From Todiramphus chloris collaris (Eukaryota; Chordata; Aves; Coraciiformes; Alcedinidae): a stretch of DNA of 64,000 bases. Shown piece after piece: positions 50,149-61,587 of this stretch; position 1 is the first letter of the stretch; each line of letters opens with the position of its first letter. The stretch is from assembly GCA_025345505.1 (NCBI GenBank), contig JANVCC010000017.1, forward strand, positions 190,315 through 254,314, given 5' to 3'. Below the pieces are notes generated by a model that saw only the letters and a list, made by a program, of their open reading frames with translations, was not told the origin of the DNA and made no database searches. A program made the position numbers and the translations under genes.

Positions 50149-50235
50149 TAAAAAAAACCCAACCAACCAAGTAAACAAACAAAAAAACCCAACAAAACAA
50201 GACACCAAGAAAAACACAAACCCAAAAAAAGAAAA
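50149..50235. repeat. A/C-rich low-complexity tract
   Basis: AACCAACC, AACAAAC and AAAACCC units with few other bases, as in 23741-23924. The minus-strand F/L/W-rich open frame here is compositional. Confidence 0.75.
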
Positions 50236-50439
50236 GCAGATAAACAAGGAGACTGTTGATATGAAAAAGAAATATTCCTTGAATAATCATTACAACAACA
50301 TAAATCATGCTATTATGCAAGATATAAAACTATACTGATAACCATATATCTTCATTAAAAAATTAAACTATTTATATAAAATAAGAACTAAGGCTAAGGC
50401 CATGTCACTGTACTGTGCTCATATGCTACCTGCCTAGGA

Positions 50440-50830
50440 GCTGCACTGGGACACTGTCAGATGGGGTGATCTCAACCCACTGCCCAAATCCCACACACCA
50501 TTAAAAAGTTGCCTCTGATCCACACGGGGTAAGAGATTTCCCATCTAACTCTTAGCTCCCTCGAAGGGAACATCCTGAGACCTACTTATATCATCTTTGA
50601 GCCCTCGAGGCAACGGGGGAGGGGTAGCAGGAGTTCCCTCGGTGCTGGAGAGCTGCTCGGGTGCTGGAGAGCTGCTCGGGTGCTGGACAGTTCCCACAGC
50701 TCTCCAGCCACGGCACCGCCCACAGGAGAGAGATTTGGTGTCAGAGGAACTTGTGGGGCCAGAAGTAGTACCCAGCCTCCTTGCCATTTCACCATATTTT
50801 ATGCATTCTCCTCTAAATAATGCATAAATG
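50440..50830. other. GC-rich, CpG-containing island of unknown origin
   Basis: A sharply bounded block with far higher GC than its surroundings and about ten CpGs between 50520 and 50720. It contains a 19-bp tandem repeat (50641-50690) and a GATATAAG TATA-like word on the minus strand near 50588-50595. Overlapping open frames exist on both strands, which is expected from composition and gives no coding evidence. It could be a fragment of an unrecognised endogenous retrovirus or another insertion, or a small CpG island. Its right side is followed by (AATA)n at 50857-50883. Confidence 0.5.
50641..50690. repeat. 19-bp tandem repeat, about 2.6 copies
   Basis: The unit GGTGCTGGAGAGCTGCTCG is present twice exactly (50641-50659, 50660-50678), then as a partial copy to 50690. 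Later, 'cagctctccagcc' at about 50697-50709 is a partial inverted match to the unit, giving potential for hairpins. Confidence 0.93.
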
Positions 50831-50856
50831 CAGTTCTATTGTTTTCCTTATTTTAA

Positions 50857-50883
50857 AATAAATAAATAAATAAATAAATAAAA
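50857..50883. repeat. (AATA)n microsatellite
   Basis: Six AAAT units next to the GC-rich island. It could be the A-rich tail of an inserted element or an ordinary microsatellite. Confidence 0.9.
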
Positions 50884-53619
50884 TGCATTTGATCTTTATC
50901 CATTCTTATAGAACAGGAAGGAGACACTGAATGTCCTCAGCGATTCATAAAGATTGATAATGTAAATGCTGTGCACTATCTACAGGCAACATCTGTATCT
51001 TCTTTCAAGCTTATTTTTGGTAAAAAATTATATTTTCATGTGCAAGCAAGGTATGATCTCTTATCTGTATCTGTTATTTGATAGTTTTCTGAGCTCATTG
51101 TGAGCAAAGATTTGCTACGTAATTTCTCAAACAGTAAAGATCTTAATTCTGAACTTTCAAGAGAGTCTAAAATCATTGATGGTTGTGATTGAATAAAATA
51201 CATATTTTAATGCTTTGAAAACTTAAATTGATGTGTCGTCCTTAAACAGTCCTATAAGTTAAATGACAAGAGTGGAGACATGGAATTGACTGTAAAATCA
51301 AGATTTCAGTGCAGTTCCAGGTGATAGATTACCTTCACATGCTCTGTAATTAAATAAAATCTCTGTATGCTTACATATAGATATACACATGTAAGTAGAT
51401 CAAGATGCAAATGGATCTACTAATCTTCCTGTTCATATAAAGTTGGAGTGACAATTGTATTGGAATATTTAAAAGAAAGTCAGAGGATAAAAATGCAGTA
51501 TTCCAGCACCATGATATTTAACTCACCAGTATATAGTTAAACAAAAAACAGTGTAAACAGATTACTATAGGTGTTCCTCTCAAATCCTTTTTCTTAAGGC
51601 TAGGTTCTAGCTTTCTTAATTTCTTTACTAAAATGTTACATTTAATATTTAAAAATTATCTTGGAAACTCTTCAGTTCTCTGTCTTCATTTGAGAAGGTT
51701 ATTTTTACATATATTTATCCTGAGGAATACTTGTTATAATCTATACACATAGATTTTAAACTAAATAATCTATGACCTAACTGTTTGTTTTCTGAACTTT
51801 TTATAAGGAAGAGGACAATATCCATCATGAGGAATGCAAAGCACTCCCTCACAAGACCAAAGCAACAGTGCATGAAATTGAACTCAAAAAGAGCCTCCAT
51901 TCTGTGTGACTTCTTGGCTGACACAATTTAGATATTTATAGCATTACGAATATGCCACTGGAGAAGAATTTGAAGCTTTTTCTAGCCAGGAAGGATTAAT
52001 GAACATGTGCACCTGGTAATTACAGCACTCCATCTTTCTCAAAGCCCTCACATTGCCTCAATGGCAGAAACTGTAATGAAAAACCATTGAAAATATCAAT
52101 CTGCAATTCCACAAGTCATTTAAATATTAAAATGTATACTCTCTTTTCATACTTTCTATGAACTATGCTAACAGTGGTATGTAAAAAATCAAACATACAT
52201 TTTCTGCTTCAAATTATTACCTGTCATGTCTCATTTAAAATGTAAAACTCAACCTGATATGAAGCCAAGCTTTAGCTTACTCTAGTGTCAAATTAAAAAA
52301 TGCATGGGAATGACTGTCAAATACTTCCTTAAGTAACAGCATAAAGAAATATCACCTGGGGTAACATGCAATTCTGAGAAGACATTAATTCCACAATACA
52401 TTTCAAAAGAAAAGTTTACTAGAAAATAAGCTAATTTAAAGAGATAAGAAAAAAAAAAAAAAATAAAAAAAAAAAAAAACCCACAAAAATATAAAAATTT
52501 TTTTTTTAAAAAAATTTAAAATTAAAGAGCAACAATATAACAACCCACAGCATTCTGTACTTTTTCTTTTAAAAAGGTTTTCAGGTGAAAGCTTAAGAAG
52601 TATGCATGCTACTACAAACATTTGTCTAATATGCATACTACTAGAAATCTACAGGAGTGGGGGTGTTGTTTGTTTCTTAAAATACTACCTAGATTAACTT
52701 GAAAACCACTGTGCACTTCTTATTGGATTTTGTGATTAAAAACTAATGAAAAAATACCTGGAAAATATTGCAAAATACAAACCCTACTTCATCAGCAAAG
52801 TAGTAAATATTCAAAGTCTGTGAGCATCAATATTAGAGTTTTCTTCTGTTATTCTGGCATTTGATATACCATTAGCCTGAGGCAGACAGATACATAAATG
52901 GATGAAGCAGACCACCCAAAAGTAAAAACAGCATTACTAATACAGGTTATTTTAAGCAAAAAGCCTGAACTGCTTACAAATTAAATTAAATTTTAAAATA
53001 AATTTTAGTGAAGCACTTACTTATTGCAACATTTGAATGGAAATACAATTATAACCTAAATGCCCAGATATCTATATGAATATAAAAGTAGTCTTTTTAA
53101 AGATATTTAAGCACTGTACAACATATGAGCATTAAAAATGGAATTTTATTGTTAAAATATACTGTTCCTTCACAGATTATAGAAAAAGAACAGACTCCAA
53201 TAGACATAAGTGGGTATGAAATGCTCTCTCCAGAGTATTCAACCAAACTGACTGCAATAAAGAGACTTCAAAAAGCAGCGAGACAAGAGATGTTCAAAGC
53301 ACCTTGCAGCTTTGGGCTGCTGGCCTCTACTGCTGTTTTTAATACAGTTAGGTTTAACTTGGGAGCGGATAAATAATTGACAGAGATATTTTCTGAAAGC
53401 TTTGATCACCACACCATTTGTAACAAGCTCTAAAGTAGTCACTGCGATAATACTTAATCTGGGGCTTCTTATTTTAAGTGCAAAAACATCCCCTCCCACC
53501 TATTGCTCACAGACTCCTGCATCAGAATAGGAGACTTAAGATGCAGCCTGCACAGCTCTCCACACTACGCTCTCCAGCAGCAGATTCTTTCTCCAGCATG
53601 CCTATTTTCGTTTCCTTAC

Positions 53620-53840
53620 CTTTAAAAGGCTGTCCGAAACCTGCTTAGTTCCCCCAGACGATTTCAGTTCAGAGCATCCAGCAGCGCATCCGCACAAAGC
53701 TATGCCATTGCGAGTGTGAAGAGAAAGAGCTGCTGGGATGCTGAATGGCACATCAGCCAACTTTGTGTGTATCCCCGGCTCCCTGAAAAAGCTGGACTGA
53801 AATTCTCCTCGCTTGCGGATTGGATTCAACAGCACACAGT
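53620..53840 (-). other. Probable non-coding first exon of a minus-strand gene
   Basis: Reading the minus strand, a first exon is predicted from about 53840 (TCA initiator-like, 28 bp below a TATA-like box) to 53620. There AAAG|GTAAGG forms a strong splice donor (GT at 53619-53618). The region is GC-rich with about ten CpGs, in contrast to the AT-rich flanks. It contains no long ATG-started frame. A short upstream-type frame at 53700-53753 (17 codons) and an ATG-GCA-TAG inside it suggest 5' untranslated sequence, with the main start codon in a later exon. The gene would run toward lower coordinates, so its next exon may be far away or outside the window. The gene is not identified. Confidence 0.55.
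53700..53753 (-). CDS. Short upstream open frame in the predicted 5' UTR
   Basis: On the minus strand an ATG at 53753-53751 opens 17 codons ending in TAG at 53702-53700. The second ATG of the frame is immediately followed by GCA TAG. It lies in the predicted leader exon and could lower translation of a downstream start. No conservation evidence is available, so it may be incidental. Confidence 0.25.
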   Translation of the reverse strand: MCHSASQQLFLFTLAMA

Positions 53841-53860
53841 GACAGACAGAGAGAGCAAGG

Positions 53861-53937
53861 ATTTAAAAGGGAACGGGGGAGGGGGTGTGTGGTGTATGTG
53901 TGTGTGAAGAGAGAAAGGAAAAATCCTGCCTGATTGG
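53861..53937 (-). promoter_or_regulatory. Core promoter: CCAAT, CACCC/GC box, TATA-like
   Basis: Read on the minus strand in order: a CCAAT box (ATTGG on the plus strand at 53933-53937, context TCCAATCAGG), a C-rich CACCCCCTCCCCC box (about 53874-53888) that fits Sp/KLF factors, and CCTTTTAAAT (53870-53861) as a TATA-like box. A start at about 53840 would place these near -95, -40 and -25, the usual eukaryotic RNA polymerase II arrangement. A second CCAAT lies within the exon at 53819-53823. An (AAGGG)n tract occurs about 430 bp upstream. Confidence 0.6.
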
Positions 53938-53940
53938 ATA

Positions 53941-56814
53941 AACCTTGCCTGTGAAATCTAAGGTGGTCTTCTGAGTCCAAGGAATACTTGTGAAACTACT
54001 CTTCTGTAATGTTTTGGTTGTACTGTGTGCCTTAGGATGCCATCTGTCTACGGGCTGATATTTCAACATAGAATGTGTTACCTATTCACATTACTAATAT
54101 ATTATGGAATAACATGAGAATTTCATTCTTCTTCAAAGAAAATGTCATGTGTGAATAAAAATAATTTTCTACCTAGTTAGATTTCAATTTTACTAATTTT
54201 ATGTGGATCATTTTTGTACCAGTTTATTCTTTGTACTAGTTTACTAATTAGCAAGAAAAAAGTTTTTCTCCCTTCCCTTCCCTTCCCTTCCCTTCCCTTC
54301 CCTTCCCTTCCCTTCCCTGTTACATACAGATACTGATGTTTCCATACAACAGTATAGACTGTTTCACCTGGTTTACTTATCAAGTCCTTCTAGAAAATCT
54401 ACCTATAACACCAAGTCCTGAATTTACACATTTCATACTACATTCAGTCTAGAATGAATCAGAGTTTATTGAAACACTACTGGGCACATTGCAACATTAT
54501 AAGGCTTTTAATAGTCTTCAGCAGAGCACTGCTTACACTATTCTGAGAAATCTGTCTAAAATGGAACATTTTTGTCTGTTACACCTAATGTTGTACACAT
54601 AATATACAACATACAGATTGGCTTCTTTTTCCACAAATTTAGTCCTTGTCATTTTAAGAATAATGTTGAAGAATACATGCTTTATCATAAATTCTTTTTC
54701 GATCCATATTAGTGTACAAATTTATTTCCACTTGCTGACAATGAAAAATACCATTTTCCAGTGGCTCTACTCTTTGGCACTGGTACAGAAATTTGAGGTT
54801 AGAAGCTGAAGTAAAAGTGCCAGGAAGATAAGAGGCCAGATGTACCACAGAGGTGATGACCTCATTTGGCAAGAAATACACCTTGGATATATAGTTTAAA
54901 TAGCACAGTTTATTTCAAGCAGTACTTATTTTTAGTGAGGTTGGTTGAGGCGGAGCACCTCTATCACCTCCAAGGTCTTAGGCTCCATTAAAAGAAGTAA
55001 GGCACATAATAAAGGACAAGGAGGAAAAAGGACCACCAAGGTAAAAGCGACAGCAACTTCCACAGCTATGTATCTATTCACAGTATATTTCTTTTCTTCA
55101 CAAACATTGTATCTGTCTAAATGATAAGGAGTTAACATTCCAAATTTCATTGCCAATTATGAGGTGTTAAATTGGCCTGTATAGGTTTGTGGCTCCTGTT
55201 GACCTCATCAAACACCTGTGATTTCTAAGCAATCAGTCTCTAATGAGTTTAGAAACAATAAACAGAAGTTAAAATGCCAGATGTATTTCATTAATATTAA
55301 AAAAAAAAAAAAATTAAACTCTCTTAAGATGTATATCTTGAAAATTTTAAGTTTAATAAGTACAAAATGTTCTTTGGGTTTGCATTATTTTTTGCTAATG
55401 CAATCATCCTCTAGTGACTGAAAAGAAAAAGCAATATGTATGCTCTGCCTCTGTCTTTTTAATATAGTTAGTGCCTTATCAGCACTCAAACACACTTTTG
55501 TGAGCATCTCTGGAAAACTAGCTAGAATGCTCAAATACTTTAGTTCTCTTTCAGTCTTGTTTCATTTTATTGTCTTATAATGCAAACATCTGTAAGGTAC
55601 TGAAAAATATATTGTAAATTTTAAAACCTGGCAAAATCTGTGCAGCTAATGAAAAGAACATCTCAGAGAAATCTGAAATGCACAATATAGCTACCAACTG
55701 CAATTTTCTATACAACCATCACAAGTAAATATACTTAAAACTTACAATATTGATATTTTTTTCTTAAAGTAGATTTTTGTAATTATTTGTTAATGTCACC
55801 TAAGATCACAAAAATACAAAAAAGAACCCCAAAAAAGTTACTATAATAAAAATTTAAATATATTAACTGAAGGTTAGAATGTAAGATCATTGAAAGAGTT
55901 GTGAACAGAAAATAATTCTCAGCTGCAAGCTCTGTGATTAAAGTACTTAGTATTTAAGGGCAGTTAGTCTATGATCTTTCCTGTGCACAAAACCCACTGA
56001 AAGCAAAACAGACCAAGACTTTAAAGGGTTTCCTTGATTATGTTTGATCACTAAGTAAGTAGGAAACCAGATAACCTCCTGGCAAATAATTCCTTATGTA
56101 GCAGAGTACAATAAACTATTTCAGGAATTATATTGCATATAGCTTTCTTGACTAGTCATGTGTACTTAGCAGTCTATTTTGTGTTCTATGCAGAAATATT
56201 GCATACACATAATAAATATACATTTGTAGTTCCTTTTAACTGTAGTATAAAAGGACCAAATATAAAGCCACCTCCTTGTAAAAAGATTCACACATTTATC
56301 CCAAATTTGGTTTATGACACATTCTAAAATAGTTTTACTATCCTCCCTGATATCTTGCAACCTTTCAACAGAGGATAAAAGCTAACACCTCCACAGCTCC
56401 CCAGTCAAACACATTTCTTTAAGAAAGCCACAGAATTAGACCCTGAAAAAAAAAAAAAAAAAAAAAAATCACTAAAATGACCCTGTTGATTGCCTCTATC
56501 AGAGAGTTAAACACAGATAAAATGGTTTCTAACCTATGTAAGCTTTAGTGTATGGAGAACAAACAATTTGACTTAGCAAATGAATAGGAATTCAACAGAG
56601 AGACATAGATGTGCTTGCCATACCCTGTTCTACAACAGACATAGATAATCCAAAGAAAACTCTAGCTAATGTAGAAGACATCTAATTTGCATGTGGAAAA
56701 AAAAGCATATCAGTGCAGAAGGTTCATATCAGAGAACTCTGTGGCCAGACAAACCCCATAAGGGTTTCCTCATTGCACTTGGATCATCATTTAGAATAAC
56801 TCTGTAACGAAGGT
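53941..56814. other. Non-coding DNA upstream of the predicted promoter
   Basis: Apart from the pentanucleotide repeat at 54270-54318 and short A runs (55299-55314, 56444-56467), no feature is recognised. Open frames here lack motifs. Confidence 0.5.
54270..54318. repeat. (CCCTT)n pentanucleotide microsatellite
   Basis: Almost ten pure units; on the minus strand it reads (AAGGG)n. It lies about 430 bp upstream of the predicted minus-strand start site. Runs of GGG spaced by AA can in principle form a G-quadruplex on that strand. Confidence 0.95.
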
Positions 56815-57740
56815 AGAATCATGGAATCATAGAATCATTATGGTTGGAAAGGACCTCCAGGGTCATCAAGTCCAACCTTTGTCCTAGCATTTCTCTAACC
56901 ACTACAACATATCCTCAAGCTCCACATCTAATCATTCTTTTAACACCTCCAGGGATGGTGACTCCACCACCTCCCTGGGCAGCCTGTTCCAGTGCCTAAC
57001 CACCCTCTCAGTGAAGAATTTCCTCCTAATATCTCATCTAAACCTCCCCTGACACAACTTGAGTCCATTCCCCCTCATCCTATCATTACTAATTTGAGAG
57101 AAGAGACCAACACCAGCCTCTCTACAACCTCCTTTTAGGTAGTTGTAGAGGGCAATAAGGTCTCCTCTCAGCCTCCTCTTCTCTAGACTAAACAAACCCA
57201 GTTCCCTCATCCACTCTTCATAGGTCATGCTTTCCAGCCCTTTCACCAGCTTTGTTGCCCTTCTCTGCACTCACTCCAGCACCTCAATGTCCCTCCTGTA
57301 CTGTGGTGACCAAAACTGGACACAGCACTCAAGGTGCAGTCTCACAAGTGCTGAGTATAGGGGTACGATCACCTCCCTACTCCTACTGGTCACACTGTTT
57401 CTGATACAGTCCAGGATGCCATTGGCCTTCTTGGCCACCTGGGCACACTGCTGGCTCATTTTCAGATGTCTGTTGACCAACACCCCCAGGTCCTTTTCTG
57501 ACAGGCAGCTCTCCAGCCACTCCTCCCCAAGCCTGGAGCGTTGCTGGGGGTTGTTGTGACCGAAGTGCATGACCCGGCACTTGGCTTTGTTAAACTCCAT
57601 ACAATTGAGCTCAACCCATCTCTCCAGCCTGTCCAGATCCCGCTGCAGAGCCTTCTTGCCCTCAAGCAGATCGACACGTGCTTAATTTTGTGTCATCTGC
57701 AAATTTACGGAGGGTACATTCAATTCCCTCAGTACAAGTG
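56815..57740 (-). mobile_element. CR1 LINE, about 0.9 kb, decayed ORF2
   Basis: A minus-strand CR1 beginning 'agaatcatggaatcatagaatc' and 'ttggaaaggacctccagggtc'. It continues through the ORF2 C-terminal region to the RT core: read on the minus strand, KFADDTK is encoded at about 57686-57707. The frame is broken into pieces at 57034-57270 ([21 protein letters not shown]) and 57271-57600 ([17 protein letters not shown]...), with a frameshift between the FADD region and the latter. It is 5'-truncated just above the FADD motif, and inactive. Confidence 0.94.
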
Positions 57741-60700
57741 GTCTTGCCCTGCTTACTGACACTTCTGCTTATGACCATATAGGAGACTGTATTTTGCATG
57801 TCAACAAAAGCCTGTAGTGCAATGGGTAGCCAAAGGCAGGAGAATTCATGAAAACTCTAGGGAAAAAAAGTGACTTAAGTTAGAGGCAGTGATTGCTACT
57901 AAATGAGACTGCCATATTTATCAGCTTTGAAAATTTCGATTCACTCTCCTGCTGAGCCTGACACTTTTTGGTCAGACAGGTATCATAACAAGAACGCAGA
58001 AGAAAAAATAATTTCAGCAGAATTAAAAGGACTGTATCTCAAACATGGCACTCATTCTTTGCAAAAGAGCACAGGAGTATAAGGCAGACACAACAGGCAC
58101 TTTATAGGTTATTTGCAGGAGGTATTAAAACTTAAGAGTAAAGGTGACATAGATGGGTAGATGATCTGCATAAGGCTCCTTCTTGTTATTAACTCTATTT
58201 TTACTGATAAAAATAACATAATTTTATCTTTAAGGTGCTCTTGTCATTATTTAATTTGGCCAAAGATTCTTGAAAAGAGATAATTATACAAAGGATGCAG
58301 TCACACACCTGAAGTTGGCATAGTTTATAGCCTACTGTGTCACATAAGATGAAAGGAATTGCAATATTACCACAGAGAGTTGTAGATTCATATAATTCTT
58401 TATCCTTTTAGTATTTACATCCATGTTTCCTACTGCCCATGATTTGACAGAAATTTAGGTTTTAGCCTTGTTGATGCACTACACAAACAAGTACCACAAA
58501 TACTACAAGGACACGAGCAGGAATGAAAAATTACATTAAGAGGAGAAGAATAAAAAAAAATAACCTTCAGTTTGCTCTGAAAAAGTGAACACCCCTGCAC
58601 AGCAGTACTATGAAGTCCTAATTTAATTAACTCCACATAGTGTTTTCTTCTTGTTCATTCTGCATGAACATCATGTCTGCATGACATTCTAGCAAGGGTT
58701 TTAAGTTAGATGAGTCTTGTTACTGTCAGGGACACTGGCTTAGATTGCAAATGGCTATTTTTCTTGAAAGTTATATTAAAAAAAAATGTATTAAGTTTTA
58801 TTAGTGTAACCTACCAATTATAAGTTATTAGCAGTTTCTAAAAGGATAGATAGGTAAGAAATTCCTTAATACACTTACAACATCAAAGTTGAACAAAGAG
58901 CGGAGTAGAAAGTGCTCTTTCACCTATAACAAAAAATACTGCCTGTACCTGCTGTGCTATCAGCATGGTAGATCTTTGTGCCAATATACTGCCTATTTCT
59001 TCCGATAAAACTGCCAGCCTGTGTCCTCAGTTCTTAGCATGTGTGCACATTACTTCTAGATGGAATAAAGAGTTTATCCCAAAATTTTGCTTTGATATCA
59101 AAATTTTATCTCAAAACTTTGCATCTGAAAAATAATACAGTCATATTGTACAATGTTTCTTCCCTGCAGGCAAAATAATAAATTTGCCAAAAGCCTATAT
59201 ACAGAGTACTAGCGATTGCAAAAGGTGCAGGGATGCTCTACCCACATTCTCTCTGTTGATATAAACAAAACTGATCACCTGCCTTATTGCCTGATCAAGT
59301 GACTGTTCACCTGACAGTTATTAGGGAGGAGGGGTTAAAACAAAGTTCTCATCCTGTAGTTGACATCATCGCATCTTAATCCATTGGATTGAGCATGGTC
59401 ACGTAAGGACATCAAATACAAGATTTTATATATTAACACATTTTTAGAGAAAGATTTAATAAAAGAAGGTGATTTACCATGACAATAATTTCTTTAGTCT
59501 TATCATCCAACAAGCATAAAAAAGCTTAATTTTTATCTTCAAATTATAATTGTCACTATTTCAGTGGAGTGAAAAAATGTCAATAAGTTTTTTGTTGCTT
59601 AGTATTTTTAGACCAATTGCCATATATGTTGAAGAAAATTATAAAGTGCATTCTAGGAAGGTTGTCAGCTATATTAAACATCCTGAATAGTTCCAGTAGT
59701 TCTCTATATATATTTACATATATAATCTTACCACTGAAAAGCACATTTTAAAGCTAATATTTGATTTTGCTTCTTCTGTATGTCTTGTCGTTCCATGTGA
59801 GATGAAATTTAGCATGAGAAATTGTTCTGTGATGAAATAAAGCATCACTCAAAGTGTGCACACCAGTTAGAAAGATGAAATTATTCCACTTCAAAGAAAT
59901 GCATGTTCTATTTAGACTTGTATTTTATCACACTGGGCTTGGATCTTAAATATTCATTTTGATTATGTATTATTTCACTGATTTATTCCCTCATTAATTC
60001 ACTCCTATAGTAATGTGATCAACTTCAATGGATATATTTAAGCTGTTACATACATCTTATCTCTTTGTGCTGCACCAAATTCCTCCATCAAAATAGTTAA
60101 TTAAGAAATAAAATCAAATTTCTCTTAATCTCACACGAAAGCATAATTTTATCCTTGAAAAAAAATACAACTTAATTATGAAAATGAATCCATGAATTAT
60201 GTGAAGACATGTGGGTAGTATTAGAAATGAGCATAGAAAATGACAAGTCGACAACAGTATTCACATTTGATTTAATACATCAAAAATGAAGCAAGAGTGT
60301 GTCTAGAGAGCTCAGTGGTCATATCATCTGAGAGATATATGATAACCTAATGAGTGTCGATAAGAAGATAAAATGAGATACATTAATTTTGCTACTTAAT
60401 GGTTTGTAAAGTCTTTTTATTGTTTGCATTCATTTTGGTGTCTCTGTTAAAAAGGCAACATAGTACAAAAGTACTCAGTCTCCGAATTTTTTCTGCTCCT
60501 CAGTAAGATATTTTTGCTGAGAGGGCAGGATCAGTTAGTCTGTTTATTTATGATTAAAGGAGTTAAGTTCTTTTATCTCAGTGGAATTGATGACCTTTTA
60601 GCCCCTTGCTTTCTCAGATGCCTTTGATTATCTTATGTCCTTTATCTGCTTATCCATCTATGGAAGAGAACAGACAATTTACTTATCTGGAGTATCTAAT

Positions 60701-61442
60701 ATTAAAAATAAGTGCATGCTGCTGAACGACGTGGTGATGCGAATATGATCATAGGGAAACATGCCATTAGATTCATGAATAAGGCGGTGATAATTCAACT
60801 GCCTCTTAGTAGAATGTAACATCGTTTAAAAAGTTGATTTGCTTTTTTTCACTAGCATAATGGAGGAGACTATAAGACTTTATCTTATGGTAAATATAAG
60901 GCTATTCAAATCACAGACAGTTAAGTCACTGAAGGCAAATTCTTCCTGACTTTTTATTTTCTACTTTCTTCCTTCCGTTTCTTTTCTGACTCAGACACCA
61001 ACAACAGCAACAAGACAGTAAAGTCATCTACAGAAACTTCATGTTTTCAGGAGCAGAAAGTACTAGCATGTTCTATTTATGTCATCACTGTGGCTGGTGT
61101 GACAAGCTGGAATTTTACAAGGCTATGTCATGAGTGAAAAGTATCACAAAGAAAAAAACTGTTACACAAAAGACAGATCATATTTAGTAAGTCCCATTTC
61201 TCTTCTCAGTCTAATTAACTTCCATATGGATGATAGGGAATTCCAGGCATGGCTAACGCAAACTGCTTTTTAATTACTTGAAAGTAATGATTGACAACAG
61301 TTTAATCTACCGATTAAAAAAATCTCCAACCTTTCAGCTAAAGAATCTACAATTATTTAATATAGATTTCTTATAGTGCTATGACTATTTCTTCAGTTTC
61401 TGTATTTGGAATATTTGCTGCCTCCTTCTAATGAAATAGACA

Positions 61443-61443
<1 letters not shown>

Positions 61444-61471
<28 letters not shown>
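61444..61471. repeat. Poly-T homopolymer
   Basis: About 28 uninterrupted T, followed by 'aatgcaataaac'. No element body is recognised on either side. Confidence 0.9.
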
Positions 61472-61473
<2 letters not shown>

Positions 61474-61565
61474 TGCAATAAACAGGATATTCTAGCAATT
61501 TATTAAGTCATCTAATTGTTTTGTTATTCCATGCCTTTATTACTTGTAAAAGCTTGAACTTGAGA

Positions 61566-61587
61566 ATATATATATATATATATATAA
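61566..61587. repeat. (TA)n microsatellite
   Basis: About eleven AT units. A similar run lies at 63164-63184. Confidence 0.9.

Larger units (their letters stand above)
49541..53610. other. Non-coding DNA with microsatellites and a GC-rich island
   Basis: Besides the listed (GGAA)n, A/C tract, GC-rich island and (AATA)n, it contains an A-run/T-run palindromic block at about 52445-52525. The rest is unremarkable AT-rich DNA. An 83-codon frame at 53125-53376 has no motif or flanking splice pair. Confidence 0.5.

Noticed and set aside
50545-50827. Overlapping frames on both strands in the GC-rich island
   Set aside because: High GC lowers stop frequency in all frames. The proline/serine-rich translations reflect the tandem repeat.
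53125-53376. 83-codon plus-strand frame next to the promoter-like region
   Set aside because: No motif, no convincing acceptor/donor pair, and opposite to the predicted gene direction. Likely chance.
53602-53835. Minus-strand 77-codon frame over the predicted first exon
   Set aside because: It begins at GTG rather than ATG and reads through the strong donor at 53619. The region fits a 5' untranslated leader better.
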